Positions 58,374 through 64,000 of a stretch of 64,000 nt of DNA are shown here, one piece after another. The DNA is from Massilia sp. NR 4-1. GTDB lineage: Bacteria; Pseudomonadota; Gammaproteobacteria; Burkholderiales; Burkholderiaceae_D. The stretch spans positions 2,046,001 to 2,110,000 of the forward strand of contig NZ_CP012201.1 in the NCBI RefSeq assembly GCF_001191005.1, read 5' to 3'. Numbering within the stretch: the stretch's first letter is position 1; each line of letters opens with the position of its first letter. The notes beneath the pieces are model-generated. The model made no database searches. It was not told the DNA's origin and saw only the letters and a list, made by a program, of their open reading frames with translations. The translations under genes and the position numbers were made by a program.

Positions 58374-59204
58374 TCACGGTGCTGACGCAGATGCCGGCCC
58401 CATCGCTTGGCGCATCTGGTGTTCAGCGATAGCCCTGATAATGCTGCCGGACTCGGCCAACTCGCGGCTGGCAAGCGCACGCAGCTCATCGGACTGGAGG
58501 CCGCTCAGCGCGGCGGTACGTAACTGCTCCGCCTCGGCATCCTTGCCCAGCCCCTTCAGCGACTTGCTGAGCAGGACGACGTCGCCCATGAATATCCCCA
58601 GCTCCGCGCCCAAGCGTGGCGCACTATTGGGCACGGGATACAGCGGCAGCTCGCGGGCGAGGCGATTCAAGTCATCGAGGCGATTGAGTGGATTGGGGAT
58701 GTACTGAACGGCAAGCGCATAGTCGCCGGCTTCCACAATGGCCGGCATGGCCCGCTGTATCTCTCTGCGCGCAAGGGCTGGGTTGCTGTCCAGAAGCTGC
58801 ATCAGCAGACGATAGGTGGCACGGCTATCCTGCAGGGACTGGTTCATCTCCATGACGACGCGAAAGCGGGTAATCGGCAAGAAGTCGTCGGCGCAGAAAA
58901 TGATATCGCCTTCGAGCAGGCGGCGCACCTGCTCATCGCGCTCGCTGATCAGCGCCATGCGGGCCGTCACGTGTTCGGCCGCCAGATGCTCCCATTCGAA
59001 CATCGTGATGAAATACTCCCGGCGGGTCTCCTTGGCGCCGCTCGCCATCCGGTCGAAGCGCTGCTTCACGATCCTCAGCGCTTCATCGTAGCGTCCGTCG
59101 CGGCGCGCTTCGATGGCCGCCTGCATCTCCGGCTGGTCTGCGGGGCTGGCACTGGCAAGGAACGGCACGACAAGGCATGCCAACAGCAGGCGCGGCATTT
59201 TCAT
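58374..59204 (-). CDS. Exported helical protein of unknown function
   Basis: A 276-residue protein with a Sec signal peptide (MKMPRLLLACLVVPFLASASPA, cleavage near Ala22). The mature part is helical, TPR-like (AIEARRDGRYDEALRIVKQRFDRM at about 30-53). Start at 59204 is chosen over 59252 because it gives a clean signal peptide. No known family. It stands alone on the - strand, upstream of thymidine kinase and with its own promoter region. A periplasmic scaffold role is a guess. Confidence 0.65.
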   Translation of the reverse strand: MKMPRLLLACLVVPFLASASPADQPEMQAAIEARRDGRYDEALRIVKQRFDRMASGAKETRREYFITMFEWEHLAAEHVTARMALISERDEQVRRLLEGDIIFCADDFLPITRFRVVMEMNQSLQDSRATYRLLMQLLDSNPALARREIQRAMPAIVEAGDYALAVQYIPNPLNRLDDLNRLARELPLYPVPNSAPRLGAELGIFMGDVVLLSKSLKGLGKDAEAEQLRTAALSGLQSDELRALASRELAESGSIIRAIAEHQMRQAMGPASASAP

Positions 59205-59298
59205 AGCATCCACGGTTCTAGTATTTAATGAAACAAATATACCGTGTTGCAAGCGCAGAAAATGCGCGGACTGTCACATCTTCGCCGCCAGCCCGCTC

Positions 59299-59850
59299 TC
59301 AACCTTGGTAGAAACAGCGGCCGCAAGCCTGGCGGTAGCTTTCGTTGCCGCCGATGCTGATCTGCTCGCCGTCGCGGATACGCTTGCCGCTCTCGTCGAC
59401 GCGGATATTCATGGTCGCCTTCTTGCCGCAGGTGCAGATATTCTTGAGTTCTTCGATATCGTCGGCCAGGGCCAGCAGGTAGGCCGAGCCGGGGAAAGGC
59501 ATGCCGCGGAAGTCGGTGCGCAGGCCGTAGCAGATCACGGGTACGCCCTTGACCTGGGCCAGCTGGTGCAGTTGCCCCACCTGCGCGGTACTGAGGAACT
59601 GCGCCTCGTCCACCAGCACGCAGGCGACCTTGTCGATCTCGGTGAGGAAATTGGTGTCGGGACCGAAAGTTTCCACATCGCGCTGCGGTCCCAGGCGGGA
59701 CGTGACCTTGCCGACGCCATAGCGGTCGTCGATGGCGGCCGTGAACAGGCGCACCTGCTGGCCCTGCTCCTCATAGTTGTGCGCGACCTGGAGCATCGCG
59801 GTCGATTTGCCCGCGTTCATCGCGGAATAACGGAAGTAAAGTTTTGCCAC
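59299..59850 (-). CDS. tdk: Thymidine kinase
   Basis: A 183-residue type II thymidine kinase. It phosphorylates thymidine in the salvage pathway. The P-loop is SAMNAGKST at about 9-17, the Walker B-like VDEAQF follows, the lasso/substrate segment contains YGLRTDFRG and the zinc site shows CTCGKKA and a C-terminal CGRC. Length matches E. coli Tdk-like enzymes. It is divergent from the GyrI-like gene, with 111 bp between, which must contain both promoters. No sign of truncation. Confidence 0.95.
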   Translation of the reverse strand: MAKLYFRYSAMNAGKSTAMLQVAHNYEEQGQQVRLFTAAIDDRYGVGKVTSRLGPQRDVETFGPDTNFLTEIDKVACVLVDEAQFLSTAQVGQLHQLAQVKGVPVICYGLRTDFRGMPFPGSAYLLALADDIEELKNICTCGKKATMNIRVDESGKRIRDGEQISIGGNESYRQACGRCFYQG

Positions 59851-59961
59851 AGTTGCCTCTTGTGATTGGGGCTTATTGTCCGCCAGCCAATCCGGCGGTA
59901 TGCGATTATAAAACGGTATGAACGGTATAGGCCAAAAAGCATTTTGAGTGGAGGTGGACAG

Positions 59962-60429
59962 ATGAGCGTCGAGATCGCGGAATTACCCGAATTCAAGCTG
60001 GCCGGTCTGGCATTTGCCGGCCCCTTCCCCATGCTGGGCGCGGAAATGCCCAGGGTCTGGGCCGACTTCCTGCGCCGCGAGGGCGAGCTGGGCGGCGAAC
60101 GCCGCCTGCGCTACGGGGTCAGCCTGCAGCAGCATGGCGGCATCATGCTCGAATGTATCGCCGCCCCGCTCGACGACCTGAACACCCTGCCCGCCGGCAT
60201 GGTCGCGCTGCGCATCCCGCCACGGCGCTACGCCATCTTTACCCATGTCGGGCCGATGACAGCCGTGCAGGCCAGCTATTTGGAAGCCTTCCGCGCGCTG
60301 GAAGAGTCCGGCCTTCAGCTCGACCGCGAAGCGCCGCGCCTGGAACGCTACGACAGCCGTTTCATCCCCACGGTGGACGAGGCGCAGCGCGCCGCCAATG
60401 CCTACGACATCCTGCTGCCACTAGCGTAA
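59962..60429 (+). CDS. GyrI-like/AraC-effector-binding domain protein
   Basis: A 155-residue stand-alone small-molecule-binding domain of the GyrI superfamily (SHS2 fold, as in E. coli SbmC and the C-terminus of AraC-type regulators). It contains FAGPFPML, a typical RYGVSLQ region, and the PRRYAIFTHVGPMTAVQASYLEAFRALEESG core. The ATG at 59962 follows GGAGGTGGACAG. Members bind ligands such as drugs or modulate gyrase. A specific role is not visible. It is divergent from tdk. Confidence 0.85.
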   Translation: MSVEIAELPEFKLAGLAFAGPFPMLGAEMPRVWADFLRREGELGGERRLRYGVSLQQHGGIMLECIAAPLDDLNTLPAGMVALRIPPRRYAIFTHVGPMTAVQASYLEAFRALEESGLQLDREAPRLERYDSRFIPTVDEAQRAANAYDILLPLA

Positions 60430-60615
60430 TGCCAGCCACAAGCTCCCGTGCACAAGCAGGAAAATCGGCGCATACTTGTTATGCAGTCATCAAAATTTGC
60501 ATAACGATAGGTGAAATGATTCCTTCCCCCTGAATGGCAGGCGCGCCTAAGATGCGCGCTTTTCACGACGCTGGCGGACACAATCCGCCGCGCCCGCTTG
60601 ACGCAAGGAGACAGC

Positions 60616-61992
60616 ATGCAACGCAAACAGCAGGCCGCACTGTACAGCTTGATCGGCAACACGCCTCTCGTCGAGGTTACGCAGCTGGATACCGGCCCCT
60701 GCCGGCTCTTCCTTAAACTTGAATCCCAAAACCCCGGCGGCTCGATCAAGGACCGCATCGGCCTTTCCATCATCGAAGCCGCCGAACGCGACGGCCGCCT
60801 GAAGCCGGGCGGTACCATCATCGAAGCGACTGCGGGCAATACCGGCCTCGGCCTGGCGCTGGTGGGCCGCATCAAGGGCTACCGCGTCGAGCTGGTGGTG
60901 CCGGACAAGATGGCCACCGAGAAAATCCTGCACCTGAAAGCGCTGGGCGCCATCATCCATACCACGCGTTCCGACGTGGGCAAGGGCCATCCCGAGTATT
61001 ACCAGGATTATGCCGCCCGCCTGGCGCGCGAAACCCCGGGCGCCTTCTTCGCCGACCAGTTCAACAACCCGGCCAATCCACTGGCGCATGAAACCAGCAC
61101 CGGCCCAGAAATCTGGGAACAGACCGGGCATGAAATCGACGCCATCGTGGTTGGCGTCGGCTCGTCCGGCACGCTGACCGGCTTGACCAATTTCTTCAAG
61201 AAGGTGCAGCCCGGCCTGGACTTCGTGCTGGCCGACCCGAAAGGCTCGATCCTGACCGAGTATGTGGAAACCGGCCACCTGTCCGAGACCAGCGGCTCCT
61301 GGGCCGTGGAAGGCATCGGCGAAGACTTCATTCCCGCCATTGCCGACCTCAGTGGCGTGAAAAAGGCTTACACCATCACCGACCAGGAAAGCTTCGACAG
61401 CGCGCGCCAGCTGCTGCGCGCCGAAGGCATCCTGGCCGGCTCCTCCACCGGCACCCTGCTGGCTGCCGCGCTGAAATACTGCCGCGAACAGACTACGCCG
61501 AAGAAAGTCGTGACCTTTGTCTGCGACACCGGCACGCGCTATCTGTCCAAAGTCTATAACGATGGCTGGATGGTGGACCAAGGCCTGATCCAGCGTCCGC
61601 GCACGGGCGACCTGCGCGACCTGATCGGCCGCCGCTTCGACGAGGGCGAGGTGGTCAGCGTGTCGCCATCCGACACCCTGCTGATCGCCTTCAACCGCAT
61701 GCGCGCCGCCGACCTGGCCCAGCTGCCGGTGCTCGATAACGGCAAGCTGGTGGGCATCATCGACGAATCGGATATCCTTCTGAAGGTCGACAATCAGGCC
61801 GAGCAATTCACCAGCCCGGTCGGCGCCACCATGACCGCCCGCCTGGAAACGCTGCAGCCGAACGCCAGCCTGCAAGCCTTGCGCAGCACGCTCGACCGCG
61901 GCCTGACCGCCGTGGTGGCCGACAGCCAGCACTTCTACGGCCTGATTACGCGCTTCGACCTTCTCAACCATCTTCGCAGGACCATATCTTGA
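60616..61992 (+). CDS. Cystathionine beta-synthase-type PLP enzyme with CBS domains
   Basis: A 458-residue, fold-type II PLP enzyme. It has NTPLVEV near the N-terminus, the PLP Lys45 in NPGGSIKDRIG, the phosphate loop in EATAGNTGLGLA, GVGSSGTLTG, and GSSTGTLLAA. A CBS-domain pair at about 335-455 (VVSVSPSDTLLIAFNRMRAADLAQLPVLDN...) could bind AdoMet or AMP as a regulator. The start at 60616 follows AAGGAGACAGC. An upstream ATG at 60598 is less likely. It is translationally coupled to the lyase gene as TTGA. The reaction is homocysteine plus serine to cystathionine, or a related beta-replacement. Confidence 0.92.
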   Translation: MQRKQQAALYSLIGNTPLVEVTQLDTGPCRLFLKLESQNPGGSIKDRIGLSIIEAAERDGRLKPGGTIIEATAGNTGLGLALVGRIKGYRVELVVPDKMATEKILHLKALGAIIHTTRSDVGKGHPEYYQDYAARLARETPGAFFADQFNNPANPLAHETSTGPEIWEQTGHEIDAIVVGVGSSGTLTGLTNFFKKVQPGLDFVLADPKGSILTEYVETGHLSETSGSWAVEGIGEDFIPAIADLSGVKKAYTITDQESFDSARQLLRAEGILAGSSTGTLLAAALKYCREQTTPKKVVTFVCDTGTRYLSKVYNDGWMVDQGLIQRPRTGDLRDLIGRRFDEGEVVSVSPSDTLLIAFNRMRAADLAQLPVLDNGKLVGIIDESDILLKVDNQAEQFTSPVGATMTARLETLQPNASLQALRSTLDRGLTAVVADSQHFYGLITRFDLLNHLRRTIS

Positions 61993-63176
61993 GCCAAGCC
62001 AACGACCGCAAATTCAAATCCCACCTGGCCACGCGCGTGATCCACGCCGGCCAGTCGCCCGACCCATCGACCGGCGCCATCATGCCGCCGATCTACGCCA
62101 CCTCCACCTTCGTGCAGGAGAGTCCTGGCGTGCACAAAGGCCTGGACTACGGCCGCTCGCACAACCCGACGCGCTGGGCGCTGGAGCGCTGCGTGGCCGA
62201 CCTGGAAGGCGGCGCACAAGGCTTCGCCTTCGCCTCCGGCCTGGCCGCCATCTCGACCGTGCTGGAAATCGCCGACGCCGGCTCCCACATCATTGCCGGC
62301 GACGATATGTACGGCGGCACTTACCGCCTGTTCGAACGCGTGCGCCGCCGCAGCGCCGGCCACGAGTTCAGCTATGTCGACCTGACCAAGCCGGAAAACC
62401 TGCTGGCCGCCCTGCGTCCCGAAACGCGCATGGTGTGGGTGGAAACGCCGACCAATCCGATGCTGAAACTGGCCGACCTGAAAGCGATCGCCCAGATCTG
62501 CCGCGAGCGCGGCATCATCGCCATCGCCGACAATACCTTCGCCAGCCCGCTGGTGCAGCGTCCGCTGGAACATGGCTTCGACATCGTGGTGCACTCGGCC
62601 ACCAAATACCTGAACGGCCACTCCGACATCATCGGCGGCATCGCCGTGGTGGGTGGCGAAGAGCGCCAGGCCAAATGGCGCGAACAGCTGGCCTTCCTGC
62701 AAAATTCCGTGGGCGCCATCGCCAGCCCCTTCGACAGCTTCCTCGCCCTGCGCGGCGTGAAGACGCTGGCGATCCGCATGGAACGCCACTGCCGCAGCGC
62801 GCTCGACTTGGCGCAGTGGCTGGAACAGCAGCCGGAAGTGCGCAAGGTCTACTACCCCGGCCTGGCCTCGCATCCCCAGCACGAGCTGGCCAAACGCCAG
62901 ATGGACGGCTTCGGCGGCATCATCTCCATCGACCTGAAAACCGATCTGGCCGGCTCGCGCCGCTTCCTCGAACGCTGCGAAGTGTTCGCCCTGGCCGAAA
63001 GCCTGGGCGGCGTGGAAAGCCTGATCGAGCATCCGGCCCTGATGACGCACGCCACCATCCCACCCGCCCAGCGCGCCGAACTGGGCATCGGCGACGGCCT
63101 GATCCGCCTCTCCGTCGGCATCGAAGATGTGGAAGACCTGCGCCAGGATCTGCGCCAGGCGCTCGACGCGATCTGA
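61989..63176 (+). CDS. Cystathionine gamma-lyase/gamma-synthase family enzyme
   Basis: A 395-residue, fold-type I PLP enzyme of the Cys/Met metabolism family. It has YGRSHNPTR at about 53-61, FASGLAAI, the block ETPTNPML at about 151-158, IADNTFASP, and the PLP Lys206 in HSATKYLNGHSD. The C-terminal block LAESLGGVESLIEHPALMTHA is typical of cystathionine gamma-lyase or beta-lyase. The start is TTG at 61989, overlapping the previous stop by 4 bp (TTGA) with AGGA upstream; no ATG fits. With the beta-synthase upstream it forms the reverse-transsulfuration route from homocysteine to cysteine. Confidence 0.92.
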   Translation: MSQANDRKFKSHLATRVIHAGQSPDPSTGAIMPPIYATSTFVQESPGVHKGLDYGRSHNPTRWALERCVADLEGGAQGFAFASGLAAISTVLEIADAGSHIIAGDDMYGGTYRLFERVRRRSAGHEFSYVDLTKPENLLAALRPETRMVWVETPTNPMLKLADLKAIAQICRERGIIAIADNTFASPLVQRPLEHGFDIVVHSATKYLNGHSDIIGGIAVVGGEERQAKWREQLAFLQNSVGAIASPFDSFLALRGVKTLAIRMERHCRSALDLAQWLEQQPEVRKVYYPGLASHPQHELAKRQMDGFGGIISIDLKTDLAGSRRFLERCEVFALAESLGGVESLIEHPALMTHATIPPAQRAELGIGDGLIRLSVGIEDVEDLRQDLRQALDAI

Positions 63177-63255
63177 TTTAGGTAATGCCATGGTGCGCTA
63201 GACGTTGCGCCGGTACGCGCAACGTCTATCCACCTCAGCGATTGCAAGGACTGCC

Positions 63256-63286
63256 TATACTAGACAGGTGTGCGCCCTAGGCGTAT
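63256..63286. promoter_or_regulatory. Promoter/operator region of the toxin-antitoxin pair
   Basis: A good -10-like TATACT at 63256-63261 and an inverted repeat (CGCC-CTA-GGCG at 63273-63283) lie just before the toxin gene. TATAC (63256) and GTATA (63282) also flank the segment as an outer inverted repeat. These fit auto-repression by the antitoxin. A good -35 was not found. Confidence 0.4.
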
Positions 63287-63294
63287 ATTCGACC

Positions 63295-63606
63295 ATGCTC
63301 ACAGTCGTTGAAACCTTGTTGTTCCAGCGCCAGTGGCCTCACTACTGGACCGAAGACGAGCGAGGAGCCTTCGCGGCTTATATCGCAGAGCACCCAAGTG
63401 CAGGTGATGTTGTTCCTGAATCAGGTGGGATTCGCAAAGTGCGATGGGGTCGTGCAGGCTCAGGTAAGTCCGGCGGTGTTCGAGTTATTTACTATATACG
63501 TTCGGCAGAGGGTGAACTCATCTTACTCACCTTGTACGCGAAGGCCGAGACAGACAACCTTACCGGCCATAAGTTGAAGGAGATCCGTCGTGCCCTCGAA
63601 GAATAG
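63295..63606 (+). CDS. RelE/HigB-family toxin
   Basis: A 103-residue toxin of the RelE/HigB superfamily (ribosome-dependent mRNA interferase type). It has VVETLLFQRQWPHYWTEDERGAFAAYIAEHPSAGDVVPESGGIRKVRWG, the block GKSGGVRVIYY, and the C-terminal LTLYAKAETDNLTGHKLKEI. The toxin comes first, the HigBA order. The ATG at 63295 is the usual start; an upstream extension would begin at 63205. It overlaps the antitoxin gene by 17 bp. Nearby sequence is less GC-rich than the flanking housekeeping genes, which suggests mobile origin. Confidence 0.85.
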   Translation: MLTVVETLLFQRQWPHYWTEDERGAFAAYIAEHPSAGDVVPESGGIRKVRWGRAGSGKSGGVRVIYYIRSAEGELILLTLYAKAETDNLTGHKLKEIRRALEE

Positions 63607-63919
63607 ACCCCTGAGCAAATCCGAACTGGACGCCTATGAGTCCTCGCGCGACTTGGCGGCGGAGTTGCTACAGTCCGTGCGAGAAATGAAGGCCGGTCGT
63701 GTTCAGGTGATTTCGTCGCCGGTTATCGAAGCTCGCAAGAAAACGGGACTATCCCAATCCCAATTTGCGACGCTCTTGGGCGTATCACTGCGAACCTTGC
63801 AAGGCTGGGAACAAGGCCGGAAACAACCTAGCGGCGCTGCCCGTACTCTGCTGGCAATTGCCAGCACTAACCCTCAAGCTCTTTTAGCTGTTGCGGGCTA
63901 TCCACGTAACTCGCTCTGA
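63590..63919 (+). CDS. HTH-type antitoxin (HigA/NadS-like)
   Basis: A 109-residue DNA-binding antitoxin with a GTG start at 63590 and AGGAG 7 bases upstream. The HTH-XRE motif is at about 47-90: EARKKTGLSQSQFATLLGVSLRTLQGWEQGRKQPSGAARTLL. The N-terminal part (about 1-40) would bind the toxin. It overlaps the toxin gene and its C-terminus runs 22 bp into the end of an AraC-type gene on the other strand. It probably represses its own operon through the inverted repeats upstream of the toxin. Confidence 0.88.
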   Translation: MPSKNRPLSKSELDAYESSRDLAAELLQSVREMKAGRVQVISSPVIEARKKTGLSQSQFATLLGVSLRTLQGWEQGRKQPSGAARTLLAIASTNPQALLAVAGYPRNSL

Positions 63920-64000
63920 GTGCGGAATTGCTTGCGGTAGGCCGAGGGAGAAGTGCGCAGGGAGGCCTGGAAGTGCTGGCGCAGCGAGAGGGCCGTGCCG
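63898..64000 (-). CDS. AraC-family transcriptional regulator, C-terminal fragment
   Basis: The last 34 residues of a protein entering from the right edge: GTALSLRQHFQASLRTSPSAYRKQFR, then TQSELRG and a TAG at 63898-63900. The pattern LRQHFQxxxxxSPxxYRxxFR is the second helix-turn-helix of AraC/GlxA-type regulators. The rest of the gene lies outside the window. Its 3' end overlaps the antitoxin gene by 22 bp on the opposite strand. Confidence 0.85.
   Translation of the reverse strand, partial: GTALSLRQHFQASLRTSPSAYRKQFRTQSELRG

Overview
The window is GC-rich chromosomal DNA that most resembles a betaproteobacterium of the family Oxalobacteraceae (Massilia/Duganella/Janthinobacterium type). 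This placement is inferred from gene content: an MSHA-type pilus locus, several acyl-CoA dehydrogenase clusters, and a Prc protease beside a peptide-export cluster. Genes are densely packed, often overlapping as ATGA or TGATG. I saw no rRNA, tRNA, CRISPR array or intact insertion sequence.

Region 1 (1-19.2 kb) is an MSHA / type IV pilus locus in two diverging arms. The leftward arm is mshE-mshG-pseudopilin-mshA. The rightward arm holds mshM, mshL, mshN, a second mshE-like/mshG-like pair, mshI/J/K-like genes and several pilins. The rightward arm is bracketed by the ATPase and permease genes of one ABC transporter. Region 2 (19.2-31 kb) holds a histidine phosphatase, an APH-like kinase with an acyl-CoA dehydrogenase, a very large hybrid histidine kinase overlapping a diguanylate cyclase response regulator, and a leftward acyl-CoA dehydrogenase pair with a MaoC hydratase. 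The diguanylate cyclase could supply c-di-GMP to the MshE of region 1.

Region 3 (31-40 kb) has an amidohydrolase, a nucleotide-sugar-type epimerase, and a complete valine-catabolic operon (mmsA, acyl-CoA dehydrogenase, enoyl-CoA hydratase, 3-hydroxyisobutyryl-CoA hydrolase, mmsB). Its leader carries a perfect palindrome and a well-formed cobalamin riboswitch, an unexpected pairing. Region 4 (40-50 kb) is a mixed accessory stretch: a GIN-domain lipoprotein, a Sel1-repeat protein, an NHL/M23-like fusion, an LprI-domain protein, four small unknown proteins, a class C beta-lactamase-like hydrolase without a normal start codon, and an SDR oxidoreductase.

Region 5 (50.2-57.7 kb) has a Prc-type protease and the main discovery candidate, a compact RiPP cluster read leftward. 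It comprises a previously uncalled 55-residue precursor with a Gly-Gly leader, an ATP-grasp peptide ligase, an HlyD-type adaptor and a C39-peptidase ABC exporter. The divergent promoter region contains a Pho-box-like triple repeat reading towards a small HAD phosphatase. Region 6 (57.7-64 kb) holds the HAD protein, an unknown exported protein, thymidine kinase, a GyrI-like protein, a transsulfuration pair (cystathionine beta-synthase and gamma-lyase type), a HigBA-like toxin-antitoxin pair and the C-terminus of an AraC-family regulator.
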